Of a stretch of 36,978 nucleotides of DNA, positions 20,034 to 29,014 are shown one piece after another. Position 1 is the stretch's first letter; each line of letters opens with the position of its first letter. A program made the position numbers and the translations under genes. Below the pieces are notes generated by a model, which saw only the letters and a program-made list of their open reading frames with translations, was not told the DNA's origin and did not search any database. The stretch is from Thermosynechococcus sp. M98_K2018_005 (GTDB lineage: Bacteria > Cyanobacteriota > Cyanobacteriia > Thermosynechococcales > Thermosynechococcaceae): contig NZ_DVEH01000048.1 of NCBI RefSeq assembly GCF_015295825.1, forward strand, positions 1-36,978. Reading direction: 5' to 3'.

Positions 20034-20741
20034 ATGAGTGAGCCGCTGCAATTTAGCTTATTTGACCCCCCCACCGAGGCCGAAGCTGCACCAGCGACGC
20101 CCCTTGATCCTGCCACCTACGATCAAATTCCGCTGCGAGCCGAGGTAGCCATTCCTGCCGGTACTTACCGCGACTTGGAGGCGCTTGCGGCGCATTGTCA
20201 GCAGTGTCAACGCTGTGGCTTAGCGGCCACCCGGACCCATGTGGTGGTCAGCCGAGGCAATCCTGCTGCCAAGCTGATGATTATTGGTGAAGGACCGGGT
20301 CAAGCCGAGGATGAAAGTGGCCGTCCCTTTGTCGGTAAGGCGGGGCAACTCCTCGATAAAATCCTTGCTTCGGTCAATCTCGACAGTGAGCGGGATGCCT
20401 ATATCTGCAACATTGTTAAATGCCGCCCCCCCGGTAACCGTGTCCCAACACCCGTGGAAGCAGCGGCCTGTTTGCCCTACCTCTTAGAGCAGATTCGCTT
20501 GGTGAATCCCCGCATTATTTTGCTGGCGGGGGCAACGGCTGTATCTGGATTGCTGAAAGATAATCGCGGCATTACCAAAATTCGTGGCCAGTGGATTGAA
20601 TGGCAGGGACGGTGGTGTATGCCCATTTTTCATCCGGCATATCTGCTGCGCAATAACTCGCGGGAGCCGGGCAGTCCCAAGTGGCTAACGTGGCAGGATA
20701 TTCAAGCCGTGCGCGATCGCCTGCGCCAACTCGATTCTTAG
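20034..20741 (+). CDS. Family-4 uracil-DNA glycosylase
   Basis: The enzyme removes uracil from DNA, which is useful at high temperature where cytosine deaminates fast. The 235-residue protein has motif A GEGPGQAEDESGRPFVG (85-101), motif B FHPAYLLR (199-206), and Cys residues suited to a 4Fe-4S cluster: Cys55, Cys58 and Cys61 near the N-terminus, and Cys130 and Cys146 in CRPPGNRVPTPVEAAAC. The first 45 residues are a Pro/Ala-rich lead not needed for activity. It is convergent with the PadR gene, one base apart. Confidence 0.92.
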   Translation: MSEPLQFSLFDPPTEAEAAPATPLDPATYDQIPLRAEVAIPAGTYRDLEALAAHCQQCQRCGLAATRTHVVVSRGNPAAKLMIIGEGPGQAEDESGRPFVGKAGQLLDKILASVNLDSERDAYICNIVKCRPPGNRVPTPVEAAACLPYLLEQIRLVNPRIILLAGATAVSGLLKDNRGITKIRGQWIEWQGRWCMPIFHPAYLLRNNSREPGSPKWLTWQDIQAVRDRLRQLDS

Positions 20742-20742
20742 G

Positions 20743-21102
20743 TTACTCCTGACGGTGGGGATGTTCTTGCAAATAGCGCAGCCAAAGCTCCGAAAGTTCC
20801 CGCGCCTGTTGCTCCTTTTCGCCAACAATGTGGTACATTCGCCGAGGCCGACCGCGACCTTCCACCTTCTTCCAATAACCATCAATAATTCCCTCATCCT
20901 CGAGGAATTTGAGGGCGCTGTAAAGAACTGTATCGGAAAGGCGGTAAAGGGGATATTCATTTTCAATGGCTTGAATCAGCGCCGTGCCATAGGAGTCCCC
21001 CTTTTCCACAAGGGTATAGAGCACATAGCACACCGCAACTTCCTTGCTCAGGTAAACGGGCGGTGGCTGGCGGAAAAAGGTGTAGATATCTTCCAGTTTC
21101 AT
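20743..21102 (-). CDS. PadR-family transcriptional regulator, similar to Pex
   Basis: The 119-residue protein is a PadR winged-helix regulator: AVCYVLYTLVEKGDSYGTAL, YRLSDTVLYSALKFLEDEG, KKVEGRGRPRRMYHI, then a short C-terminal helix. The N-terminus (EDIYTFFRQPPPVYLS) reminds me of the cyanobacterial circadian period extender Pex, a PadR protein that represses kaiA. That link is from memory and not proven. The target gene is not evident nearby. If it is not Pex, it is a PadR regulator of unknown target. Confidence 0.75.
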   Translation of the reverse strand: MKLEDIYTFFRQPPPVYLSKEVAVCYVLYTLVEKGDSYGTALIQAIENEYPLYRLSDTVLYSALKFLEDEGIIDGYWKKVEGRGRPRRMYHIVGEKEQQARELSELWLRYLQEHPHRQE

Positions 21103-21505
21103 AACCTTATCCTCAGCAATGGGCTACTGCTGATATATTGACTCCTCAAAATTCCTTAAATAATGGGCGGGTCTGGATTCAACGCTGTTGCTCCAAAAGA
21201 TAGGAAACACAAATACTCCCCCCTTAATGGCAGCACTTTCCTCTAGGCTCATATTGCGCATTAAAGTCACTAACGTATTTATCGCTACCAAGACTACAAT
21301 ATTGTCTTATAGCCTTTTTCTGAAAGATGGGATAGATCAAGAAGAAACCATCGTCTCCCATATCGGCTTTCACGATTTTGAGCGTGTGCCATCCTGGTGA
21401 AAAGGGCTGTACTTCTGATTTTAGAAAGTTTGAGAGAAAAGTGTTCCTTGCATCATAATTCCGCAATCGGCAAAAATCAAGTCATTGGCTCGTTACAAAT
21501 TGATT
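21103..21505. other. AT-rich gap without a convincing gene
   Basis: The 400 bases are visibly more AT-rich than the flanks. Short frames exist on both strands (longest 80 codons, minus 21224-21466) but none has a recognisable motif or a good ribosome site. A minus-strand promoter-like pair is present: TTGATT (21480-21475) and TATGAT (21457-21452) with 17 bases between. The region may be a decayed gene, an acquired fragment or a small RNA locus. Confidence 0.45.
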
Positions 21506-22066
21506 TCAAGGGGCATCCGGGGCAAGATTTCTTAACAAAAATTCACGATAGATCTGCCAGCGTCGGCCATTGTGCACCAGCAGTGTTAGGTGGGATACCC
21601 AACAGCGAGCTGCAAAGGATTGTTCTTGAAAGTCTGCCCAAGCATGGCGAAAGTTTTCCTTAGTTAAATCGCGAAAAGCGATTGTCATGTGGGGGGTGAA
21701 GGGATGGCGTTGCGTAGGGGGGAGGTTCAGGGGCTGCGCTACCGCTTTGACGAGATCTGCTTGTAGTGTCTTGAGGGCTGGAGTGGGTGCTACGTGAATA
21801 TAAATGACTCGTGGGGGAAAGGCGGCAAAGCCATCGAGGATCAACTCTACTGGAGCCGCTTGGTGGCAAAAAGTGTCTAGGGCTTGCTCCAGATCTGCGA
21901 CCGCTGCCTCTCGCCACCAAAAGGGGGGATAGAGGGTGACGTGGGGGGGAGAGCGCAGTGCCGCTTGGCTTTGGTAGCGATCGCAACAATACTGCTTGAG
22001 GCGAGTCACTGCAGCCTGAATGTCCGCATTGGGCAACAAAGCAATAAAGTAATGCCGCCGGTTCAT
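21506..22066 (-). CDS. LigT/2H-family phosphoesterase (2'-5' RNA ligase-like)
   Basis: The 186-residue protein has the two HxT motifs that define the 2H phosphoesterase superfamily: PPHVTLYPPF (His42, Thr44) and TPHMTIAFRD (His126, Thr128). Members such as ThpR act on 2',3'-cyclic phosphates in RNA or related nucleotides. The ATG at 22066 shares its A with the TAA of the methyltransferase upstream (TAATG), so they are translationally coupled. An alternative start 18 codons upstream lies inside that gene and is unlikely. Confidence 0.85.
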   Translation of the reverse strand: MNRRHYFIALLPNADIQAAVTRLKQYCCDRYQSQAALRSPPHVTLYPPFWWREAAVADLEQALDTFCHQAAPVELILDGFAAFPPRVIYIHVAPTPALKTLQADLVKAVAQPLNLPPTQRHPFTPHMTIAFRDLTKENFRHAWADFQEQSFAARCWVSHLTLLVHNGRRWQIYREFLLRNLAPDAP

Positions 22067-22722
22067 TAGCGCTGTGCCACAACGGTCCAATGGCGATCGG
22101 AGGTGAGGGTAGCTTGCCACTGCTGCGGTGGCTGCGGCAATGTTCTCAAAAGATCGCTCATTTCCATCAAGGTTAATGCCGCATGGAGAGAGTCGGCAAA
22201 AAGTTGCCGCTGTTCCAGGGTGTCTTGGCCAGCATATTGGTCAACCAAGGCTTGCAGTTCTGCCACCGTTTCCGGACGACAGAGATCGCGGATGAACAGG
22301 GTGCCTTGGGGACGGAGCACCCGCAGCATCTCCCCTAGGGCGGGCTGAGGATCGGCTAAGTGATGGACAAGGCTATTGCTGATCACGACATCAAAACTCG
22401 CTGGGGCAAAGGGCAGAGCTTTGGCATCCCCTTGAATAAAGTTTAATTGTGGACTGTGGTGCCGGGCGATCGCCAGCATGGCTGGACTGAAGTCAATCCC
22501 CGTTAGTTGCCAATGGGGATAGCGTTGATGCAACATTTGCAGAATCCGCCCATTCCCTGTACCCACATCTAAGACCTTTAGCGGTTGCTCAACACTGGGT
22601 AAGACGGTGGCTAAATCTTCACAGAAGGCGGCATTAACGGCAGTAAAATCCATCGCGTCATAGGCAGCAGCCGTTTCTGGCGTCTCCATGACCTCGGGTT
22701 CAAGAATGCGTTGCAGCGGCAT
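22066..22722 (-). CDS. Class I SAM-dependent methyltransferase
   Basis: The 218-residue protein has a Rossmann methyltransferase core: VLDVGTGNGRIL (50-61) for SAM, GIDFSPAML for the acidic loop, GDAKALPFAPASFDVVISN, and a post-motif LRPQGTLFIRD. It has the Methyltransf_11/25-like architecture. The substrate is unknown. It starts three bases after the DUF3177 stop and ends in overlap with the LigT-like gene, so the three form one transcription unit. Confidence 0.88.
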   Translation of the reverse strand: MPLQRILEPEVMETPETAAAYDAMDFTAVNAAFCEDLATVLPSVEQPLKVLDVGTGNGRILQMLHQRYPHWQLTGIDFSPAMLAIARHHSPQLNFIQGDAKALPFAPASFDVVISNSLVHHLADPQPALGEMLRVLRPQGTLFIRDLCRPETVAELQALVDQYAGQDTLEQRQLFADSLHAALTLMEMSDLLRTLPQPPQQWQATLTSDRHWTVVAQR

Positions 22723-22725
22723 AGG

Positions 22726-23316
22726 CTATAGACCCGTGGCTGATCGCCCCTGCTTGGGTAAGCGCACAAACACAAAGTAGCTCAGATAGAGCATATAGAT
22801 GACAAGGGCAACGGCGGCAAAGAAGCCAAGGGTACCCGCGCGGGCTTGAGCATGGAAAATATCTTTGAACATCAGGGGTGGCTCGAGCCAGACTTGGCAA
22901 CTGGGGGTCTGAACGGCACCAGCCACAAATGCACAGGGCAAATAAAAGGCCTGACCCATGGCGGCAAGGACACAGTAGAGCGTGATTGCCCAGCGCCAGC
23001 TACTAAAGACTTGACCAATCAAATCTTGGCGATCGCTAATTTCTTCATTGAGATCCACCCAAAACCAGAGGCTAATGGGAATTAGCACCAAGGCCATAAA
23101 TCCCGTGACGTAGGCCACTGGCCACTGCGGCATCATCAAGTACACCGTAATTGCCAATAGACTGGCCACCCGCCAATAGATAATCAGCAGTTGGGTAATC
23201 GCTGGCACATTTTTAACCGTTGACCACAGCAGCAGGATCAAGGGGATAACCACAGTAAAGAGCACCGCAAGGCGGTAGTCCATCCACACGAGCGATCGCA
23301 AAAGTTCCAAAGACAT
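22726..23316 (-). CDS. DUF3177-family integral membrane protein
   Basis: The 196-residue protein has about five hydrophobic segments (near residues 12-30, 42-60, 66-84, 106-127 and 160-182 from the ATG at 23316). The motif RSLVWMDYRLAVLFTVVIPL near its start matches my memory of the cyanobacterial DUF3177 family, whose function is unknown. A TTG eight codons upstream is an alternative start. It lies upstream of the methyltransferase on the same strand, with three bases between them. Confidence 0.8.
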   Translation of the reverse strand: MSLELLRSLVWMDYRLAVLFTVVIPLILLLWSTVKNVPAITQLLIIYWRVASLLAITVYLMMPQWPVAYVTGFMALVLIPISLWFWVDLNEEISDRQDLIGQVFSSWRWAITLYCVLAAMGQAFYLPCAFVAGAVQTPSCQVWLEPPLMFKDIFHAQARAGTLGFFAAVALVIYMLYLSYFVFVRLPKQGRSATGL

Positions 23317-23379
23317 GGCAGGCCACAGACCCAAGTGCAACGGTTCTATTATTAGGGATCGCCTTCCCAGGGCACAAGG

Positions 23380-24729
23380 CTAGAGCGATCGCACCCGCTC
23401 ATACCAACGCATGAGAATCGCCGCTAACTTTTGCGAATCATGGCGCACGGTTGGTGTGGATTCGTCCATGACATCCGCAAAGATTAGCCGACAGTTTTGG
23501 CGGGTAAGTTCCTCGCGATCAATGGCGACAGCGGTACTGCCCTGCTGGGCATAGCGTTCAAGGTGAGCCGCACTGGGGGGATATTTTTGCACCAGCACAG
23601 CATCAAACAGGCGATCGCCGGTGACTTCATCGAGCGCGCGCACATGATCGCTGACAGCATAGCCATCGGTTTCCCCTGGTTGGGTCATAATGTTGCAGAC
23701 ATAAACACAGGGGCACCGGCGCTCCGCAAGAGCTTGGGCAATCTCGGGCACCAAGAGATTGGGAATGATACTGGTATAGAGGCTGCCGGGGCCAAGAATA
23801 ATGTAATCGGCCTCATGGAGGGCTTGAATGGCGCGGGGCAAGGCTTTGGGGGCTGGGGGCGAGCAGCCGATTTCGACAATTTTGCCGCGGGCGGCTGTAA
23901 TGTTGGACTCCCCATGAATGAGGCGACCATCGGCAAGGCGTGCCCAAAGGGTCATATCTGTTAGGGTGGCTGGCAATACTTGACCGCGAATGGCCAAGAC
24001 CGCTGAACTGGTGGCGATCGCCCGCTCTAGATCCCCCGTGATATTCGTCATCGCCGTCAGAAACAAATTGCCGAAACTGTGTCCCGCCAAGCCATCGCCC
24101 GCCTCAAAGCGGTACTGAAAGAGTTCGGTGACGATTTTCTCTTCATCCGCTAGAGCCGCCAAGCAGTTGCGAATATCCCCCGGTGGCAGCACCCCGATTT
24201 CTCGCCGCAGTCGTCCGGATGAGCCGCCATCATCAGCCATCGTCACAATGGCAGTGATATTGGAACTGTAGAGCTTGAGTCCGCGCAAGAGCGTTGATAG
24301 CCCCGTACCGCCCCCAATGGCCACAATTTTCGGGCCTCGCCCCAAGCGGCGATGGGTGAGGAGTCGCTCCACGAGTGCCTTATCGTCCTCTGGCAGTAGG
24401 ACTTCCGTAATGGAACCAAGGGTACGAGCATAGCCCCAAGCAATCAGTGCCAACCCCCCCAGAAGCAGTAAAGGACCACTGATGTAACTGGGCACAAAAC
24501 GGGCAATACTTTGAACAAACTGCTCCAGGAATTGCAGGAAGTAAAAGATCGGGGTGAGGTTAATACTAATGGCAAAGCCCAGACTGGCAAGCAAAACGCC
24601 AACTGCACTCATTAGAAGCCATCGCTTCACCAGTAGCCCAGGGAGCAGCCATTGGGACCACAAACGGATTTTACGACGCGCTGGACGCAGTCTTACTGAG
24701 AGTTGTTGAGCCTTATTCGCTCTCCTCAT
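23380..24729 (-). CDS. YvcK/CofD-family protein (gluconeogenesis factor type)
   Basis: The 449-residue protein has two N-terminal hydrophobic segments (about 35-60 and 85-105), then a YvcK domain: [60 protein letters not shown]. In Bacillus, YvcK binds UDP-sugars and is needed for growth on gluconeogenic sources and for cell shape; the cyanobacterial function is inferred. The membrane anchors are a feature of the cyanobacterial form. The ATG at 24729 lies inside the end of the Nif11-like gene (stop at 24713), so the genes overlap by 17 bases. Confidence 0.87.
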   Translation of the reverse strand: MRRANKAQQLSVRLRPARRKIRLWSQWLLPGLLVKRWLLMSAVGVLLASLGFAISINLTPIFYFLQFLEQFVQSIARFVPSYISGPLLLLGGLALIAWGYARTLGSITEVLLPEDDKALVERLLTHRRLGRGPKIVAIGGGTGLSTLLRGLKLYSSNITAIVTMADDGGSSGRLRREIGVLPPGDIRNCLAALADEEKIVTELFQYRFEAGDGLAGHSFGNLFLTAMTNITGDLERAIATSSAVLAIRGQVLPATLTDMTLWARLADGRLIHGESNITAARGKIVEIGCSPPAPKALPRAIQALHEADYIILGPGSLYTSIIPNLLVPEIAQALAERRCPCVYVCNIMTQPGETDGYAVSDHVRALDEVTGDRLFDAVLVQKYPPSAAHLERYAQQGSTAVAIDREELTRQNCRLIFADVMDESTPTVRHDSQKLAAILMRWYERVRSL

Positions 24730-25123
24730 CCGCACCAATACCCAAATAGGTTTTACTGAGGTAGCGGGCGAGGCGCTGGAGCGGATTGGTCACTTGGGTT
24801 TTGTGGTCAGCGTGGTCACTGTTCACAGGAACGCCTAAAATGCCTGAAAATTCCTCATCACTGATTTCCCCAGCCTGATGTTGGGCAAAGGAATCCACCA
24901 CCTGCACCAGTTCATCGGTGGAAAACTCAAAGCCATGCTGACTGGCAAAATCCACCACTTTCGGCGCCATTTCTCCCCGCAGCGCGGCCAGTTCCTCGGC
25001 ATCGAGTTCGGCAGCCCCACTAATGTTGCCATCGCCTACCCCCAGAAGGTTTTCCAATTCGTCCCGCAGTTTGGCATCCTCAGCGGTCTTTTGCATGAAC
25101 GCTAATACCTGTGCGGTGGCCAT
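24713..25123 (-). CDS. Nif11-like domain protein
   Basis: The 136-residue acidic protein has the start of a Nif11-like domain ([20 protein letters not shown]) and its second half ([20 protein letters not shown]), separated by an Ala/Glu/Gly-rich insert. Nif11 domains occur as nitrogenase-linked proteins and as leader peptides of some peptide natural products. Here there is no maturation enzyme and the C-terminus is not peptide-like ([20 protein letters not shown]), so a precursor role is unlikely. AAGGAAGG precedes the ATG at 25123. It overlaps the yvcK-like gene. Confidence 0.7.
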   Translation of the reverse strand: MATAQVLAFMQKTAEDAKLRDELENLLGVGDGNISGAAELDAEELAALRGEMAPKVVDFASQHGFEFSTDELVQVVDSFAQHQAGEISDEEFSGILGVPVNSDHADHKTQVTNPLQRLARYLSKTYLGIGADEESE

Positions 25124-25161
25124 AGGCTTCCTTCCTTCGGTCAGTAAACATCTGCAGAACC

Positions 25162-25196
25162 GATTGGATTATAGCATTCTCTAATGAGAGTATTTT
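25162..25196 (-). promoter_or_regulatory. Candidate extended -10 promoter of the Nif11-like/yvcK unit
   Basis: On the minus strand TGC-TATAAT (TATAAT at 25173-25168) is an ideal extended -10 box. No good -35 stands 17 bases upstream, but a palindrome TCTC-ATTA-GAGA lies in that position and may be an operator. The predicted start is about 40 bases before the Nif11-like ATG. Confidence 0.55.
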
Positions 25197-26137
25197 CAGG
25201 CAACACTTCTTAAGAATGGCACCTCCACCACTTGGACAAGGATGCCCGCCGGGGTATGCAACGTTAATCCCGCACCCCCCACTTTGGTGCGCACATAGCC
25301 GAGACCAAAGGCACCATTCCCGAGGGGAGTACAACTGGTGAGGAGACCCACTTTTTCAGCGTCTAGGAGCAGGGGCGTGGGGGGTGTCACTGCGGCACTT
25401 AATTCCAGTCCCCAGAGATGTTGTTTGACCCCTTGGTAGGTCTTGAGGCGAGCGATCGTCTCTTGGCCAATATAACAGCCCTTATTAAAAGAAATGGTAT
25501 GCCCTAGCCGTGCTTCGAGGGGGTTATACTCTTCGGTGAGTTCGGCATCGGCAGCGGGGCGGCCTTGGCGGATGCGTAGGTGCTCCCAGTCGGCATCACT
25601 GAGCTGGGGATAGGGATGGAGTAAATCGCTGAGGGGGCGATCGCTCCAAAGCGTGAAACCGGGAATGGCGAGGCCGCTGGTGGCAGCAATTGTGAGAGTC
25701 GCGTCTTGGTATGTAACGGTCATGTGCTCGTAGGGATGCTCAAGGGCATTCAAGCCAAACTGGTCGGTCATGGTTGCAGCAGCGTTCCCAAAGACCCGGT
25801 AGCAGTAACTCTCTGCGGTGCGATCCCTCACCTGAACATCATCGCCAAAGAAGATGTACTTATCGAGCCATCTGAGGAGAAACTCGCGGCGTTGCGGGGA
25901 TATTAGGAGATCCACCCACTCCCGATGGACAAGTAGGGTGGCAAGATCAAGGGTACGAGCGGTCGAGGTCAGGAAAACGGTGTCAGCCCCTTGGCCGGGT
26001 TGCAGGACAAGGCAGTTATTGGAGCTTTGATTGTGCAAAAACTTCAGGCGATCGCGCCCCGTAAGGCGTAGGCGTCCCCAATGACTGCAATCGTAGACCG
26101 CACCACTTTTAGAAATCGTCTCTAGGAGATCTGTCAT
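25196..26137 (-). CDS. YgfZ-type folate-binding protein (GcvT family)
   Basis: The 313-residue protein has the YgfZ signature KGCYIGQE at 219-226, with the conserved Cys221, and a GcvT-like N-terminal fold (GRLRLTGRDRLKFLHNQSS). The family uses tetrahydrofolate to help build or repair Fe-S clusters, for example in MiaB and related enzymes. The ATG overlaps the end of the methyltransferase gene by four bases (ATGA), pointing to coupling. Confidence 0.92.
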   Translation of the reverse strand: MTDLLETISKSGAVYDCSHWGRLRLTGRDRLKFLHNQSSNNCLVLQPGQGADTVFLTSTARTLDLATLLVHREWVDLLISPQRREFLLRWLDKYIFFGDDVQVRDRTAESYCYRVFGNAAATMTDQFGLNALEHPYEHMTVTYQDATLTIAATSGLAIPGFTLWSDRPLSDLLHPYPQLSDADWEHLRIRQGRPAADAELTEEYNPLEARLGHTISFNKGCYIGQETIARLKTYQGVKQHLWGLELSAAVTPPTPLLLDAEKVGLLTSCTPLGNGAFGLGYVRTKVGGAGLTLHTPAGILVQVVEVPFLRSVA

Positions 26138-27324
26138 TCTTTTACTCCCAAAAGCAGTAAGTCCCGCTCAAGGAGCGATCGCACCCCCGCAAGATTGAAG
26201 TCTGGTTGCTCAGCTAATAACTCAGCCACAGTTTTTTGACCCGTCGCAGCCGTCAGGAATTGCTGCTCAGCCTGATTGAGCTGAATCACGTCATAGTGGC
26301 AGTTAAAGACACAGGCCCCCGGCCAACCGTCTAAGCAGGGGTGTCGCCACGGAATGGCCGCCAGCAGAGCCGCATCCTCAGACCAATCGTGACGGGGCAG
26401 CGGTGGCTTGGCCAAAAAGAACTCAAAGTGGGTCATCGCCTCAGGGTCAAGGCATTCAATGAGTTGATATTGCTGGATCGGGTCTAATCGCTGTGCCCGT
26501 CGCAACAGTTCTGGCTGGCTGCCCAATAGCCGCTCCAACCGCCAGACTGGGGGATTAGAAAAGCCGACGAATTCCAGGCCAGAGGCAGCAATCAACTCAA
26601 AGAGGCTAGCGATCGTGTAGTCAATTTCTTGGGGATGCACATACATATCAGCAAAGCATTCATCCCGCTGATTTTCGAGGCTCCAGCGCTCCTGCTCCCG
26701 CTTTTTCAGGCGATTGTTCTGCGGTAATGCGGCAAAGAGTTGCCGGCCAATGGCCACTCCCTCGCGATAGTTGTGGCGATCGCTCCCCTGAAGCAAGGCA
26801 ATGGCCTGCTGCATCAGCTTAATTTCCCAGCGACCGCGTTCCCCATAGACAAAGATATGAAAAATGCCGCCGGGGGCAAGGACATTGGCCAGCGCTTGAA
26901 TTCCCCGCTGTGGATCCGGCAGGTGATGCAGCACCCCGACACAGTTAATCATCTGGAACCTTTGCCCCAGTTGCGCCACATCCTCTAAACTCAGGTGGTG
27001 AAATTGGACATTGGTGGCGCCCGATCGCCGGCAGCGTTCGCGGGCAATGTCCAAAGCAGCCTCACTGAGATCCAACGCAGTAATCTTTGCCTGGGGATTC
27101 AAATGGGCTAGATATTCCGTCCCCACTCCGGTGCCACAGCCGGCATCGAGGATGGCAATGTCCAATTGGGAGGGATAGCGTCCTGTGCAAAAGCTATAGG
27201 CCGCCGGCCAAGACCAGCGCCAGTTGTACCCCGGTGGTGGTTCATCAAGGAGCGGTTCCGGCGGAAAAGGATAGGTATTGTACAGTTGCCGCACAGCAGC
27301 GGTAATCTCAGCCGCCGAGGTCAT
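26134..27324 (-). CDS. Cyanobacterial SAM-dependent methyltransferase
   Basis: The 396-residue protein has an N-terminal lead (LYNTYPFPPEPLLDEPPPGY), a methyltransferase core with ILDAGCGTGVGTEYLA (58-73), ITALDLSEAALDIAR, NCVGVLHHLPDPQRGI and LAPGGIFHIFVYG, and a long C-terminal region of about 200 residues. The substrate is unknown. It starts eleven bases after the thiE stop and is followed by ygfZ with a four-base overlap; the three genes probably form one unit. Confidence 0.85.
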   Translation of the reverse strand: MTSAAEITAAVRQLYNTYPFPPEPLLDEPPPGYNWRWSWPAAYSFCTGRYPSQLDIAILDAGCGTGVGTEYLAHLNPQAKITALDLSEAALDIARERCRRSGATNVQFHHLSLEDVAQLGQRFQMINCVGVLHHLPDPQRGIQALANVLAPGGIFHIFVYGERGRWEIKLMQQAIALLQGSDRHNYREGVAIGRQLFAALPQNNRLKKREQERWSLENQRDECFADMYVHPQEIDYTIASLFELIAASGLEFVGFSNPPVWRLERLLGSQPELLRRAQRLDPIQQYQLIECLDPEAMTHFEFFLAKPPLPRHDWSEDAALLAAIPWRHPCLDGWPGACVFNCHYDVIQLNQAEQQFLTAATGQKTVAELLAEQPDFNLAGVRSLLERDLLLLGVKE

Positions 27325-27335
27325 AGGGGTTCCCC

Positions 27336-28412
27336 TTAAGATAAGCGGCGTAAGAACTCGCGGGTAGTGGCTTCTGGATCAGCCGCATCCATAATGGCGC
27401 GGACAACGGCCACTTGAGTCGCCCCAGCCTTGACCACCTCATCAATGTTACTGAGATCAATACCGCCAATGGCAAACTGGGGCATCGGGGCGTGTTCGCG
27501 GGCGTACTGGAGATAGTCAAAGCCCACAGCCGCTTTATCCGGCTTAGTGGGGGTGGCAAAAATCGGCCCAACAGCAACATAATCGGCACCTTCGGCAATG
27601 GCACGCTCCAGTTCTTCGGGATTGCTGGTCGAGCGTCCTACAAGGCGATCGGGCCCTAAAACCTGCCGAGCGAGTTCCATGGGAATATCCGTCTGTCCGA
27701 GGTGCACCCCATCAGCATTGGCAGCGACAGCAATATCCACGCGATCGTTCACCAAAAACAGGGCGCCGTAGCGTTGGCAAAGCGCTTGTAACTGACAAGC
27801 CGTGGTTAGGCGGGTGTGATCATCACTGGTTTTGTCGCGGTATTGCACAAGGGGCAGCCCCCCCTTCAAAGCGGCTTCAACCGTTTCCAGCAGGCGATCG
27901 CTGGGGGCAGTCACCAAATAAAGCTTTGCCCCCTGCAGTTGCCGTACTCGAGCGTAGCGTGGGTTGAGGAGCAGGTTGCGGATCAGCTCTTGCTCCAGAA
28001 TGTAAACCTCATAGCGCAGGTCTTTGGCGACTTGACTCAGGCTATAACTACTCATTGGGTGCGGTCTAATATCCGTTAATTTCCCATACTCCTCAATCAC
28101 CCGTAGCGCTTCTTGGACACGGGCAAAGTTAGCGATGAGCACGTCGCTGAGGGCCTTGCGAGTGCGCTCCTGCAGATGACTCAAGGCAGTCCCCGGATCC
28201 TGATCCGTGTGTCGTGCCGCGCGCAACTCTAGGGTATGGTAGCAGCCAATTCTTTGGCGCAAATCTTTACATCTCGCACTCATTTTAGCATCTTCGCAGA
28301 CAAAGCGGTACCATTCCTCAATGACCCGCAGGCCTTCCCGGGCACGGTCAAGGTTGGCATCGAGAATCCGCCAGATGCGGTGTTCTTTAAATTCGGGAGC
28401 TAAATTTTGCAT
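27336..28412 (-). CDS. thiE: Thiamine-phosphate synthase ThiE with N-terminal ThiD2 domain
   Basis: ThiE joins hydroxymethylpyrimidine diphosphate and the thiazole phosphate to thiamine phosphate. The 358-residue protein has an N-terminal helical region (about 14-145: RILDANLDRAREGLRVIEEW, then ARVQEALRVIEEYGKL, two similar blocks) matching the ThiD2 domain of cyanobacterial ThiE. The C-terminal TIM barrel (about 155-355) contains VQYRDK, LFLVNDRVDIAVAANADGVH, LGQTD and YVAVGPIFATPTK. I saw no TPP riboswitch in the 71-base divergent gap upstream. Confidence 0.93.
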   Translation of the reverse strand: MQNLAPEFKEHRIWRILDANLDRAREGLRVIEEWYRFVCEDAKMSARCKDLRQRIGCYHTLELRAARHTDQDPGTALSHLQERTRKALSDVLIANFARVQEALRVIEEYGKLTDIRPHPMSSYSLSQVAKDLRYEVYILEQELIRNLLLNPRYARVRQLQGAKLYLVTAPSDRLLETVEAALKGGLPLVQYRDKTSDDHTRLTTACQLQALCQRYGALFLVNDRVDIAVAANADGVHLGQTDIPMELARQVLGPDRLVGRSTSNPEELERAIAEGADYVAVGPIFATPTKPDKAAVGFDYLQYAREHAPMPQFAIGGIDLSNIDEVVKAGATQVAVVRAIMDAADPEATTREFLRRLS

Positions 28413-28483
28413 AGCACGTCCGCCCGCAGAAAAGAATCAACACAGTTCTGTTCACCGTTCATCCGCATTGTTGATAGAGCGCA

Positions 28484-29014
28484 ATGAAGTTTTTGATGAG
28501 CCGTTTCAGCATTCACTCCCAGCCGTGGTTGTGTCACCTATGTTTAATCATAATGGGTTGGGGGACGCCCGTATTGGCAGCAGAACCGATTCCCATCCCT
28601 GTGCCACCACCAGAGGTGAGTACCGCGCCAATTCCCCCCCCACCGCGGCAGCGGCTTGACAACTCCCTCGAACGATTGCCGGTGCCCAGTGGCCCGATTC
28701 CGATGGGATTGATAGGGAGTGATCGAGCGATGAATCAATTGCCCCCCCCACCAGACATTTCTGATGCCGACTTGGCAACACTAGCTCCCGTAGCCCCCAG
28801 AACGCGGTTTCGAGTCATTGTTTTGGATTTACGGGAGGATGATCTGGCCAATCAAGAACGCCTGCGATCGCTCGTTCCCGAAGTAATACCCATTACCCTT
28901 GGTCAGCGCCGCGCCCTGCAAGTGGGAAGTTTCCAAAACGAGGCCAATGCCACCAAAATGCGCGCCTTTATGGAGGTCAATGGCTTCCGCGCCGAGATTC
29001 AACGTCTGCCCTAA
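28484..29014 (+). CDS. Secreted Pro-rich protein with SPOR-like C-terminus
   Basis: The 176-residue protein has a signal peptide (to about residue 33, hydrophobic core LCLIIMGW, cleavage near VLA-A), a Pro-rich linker (40-95), and a C-terminal region (about 108-176: RFRVIVLD, ALQVGSFQNEANATKMRAFM, FRAEIQRLP). The last part resembles the SPOR fold that binds denuded peptidoglycan at division sites, but it is short of one repeat, so the call is tentative. The ATG at 28484 has a weak ribosome site. It is divergent from thiE. Confidence 0.7.
   Translation: MKFLMSRFSIHSQPWLCHLCLIIMGWGTPVLAAEPIPIPVPPPEVSTAPIPPPPRQRLDNSLERLPVPSGPIPMGLIGSDRAMNQLPPPPDISDADLATLAPVAPRTRFRVIVLDLREDDLANQERLRSLVPEVIPITLGQRRALQVGSFQNEANATKMRAFMEVNGFRAEIQRLP

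Noticed and set aside
21224-21466. 80-codon minus-strand frame between the PadR and LigT-like genes
   Set aside because: Its TTG start overlaps a promoter-like -10 region, it has no ribosome site, and the protein shows no recognisable family.
24713-25123. Nif11-like protein as precursor of a peptide natural product
   Set aside because: No maturation enzyme or exporter lies nearby and the C-terminus is basic/amphipathic, not a Cys/Ser/Thr-rich core.
28413-28483. TPP riboswitch upstream of thiE
   Set aside because: The gap is only 71 bases and none of the conserved TPP-aptamer blocks is visible.
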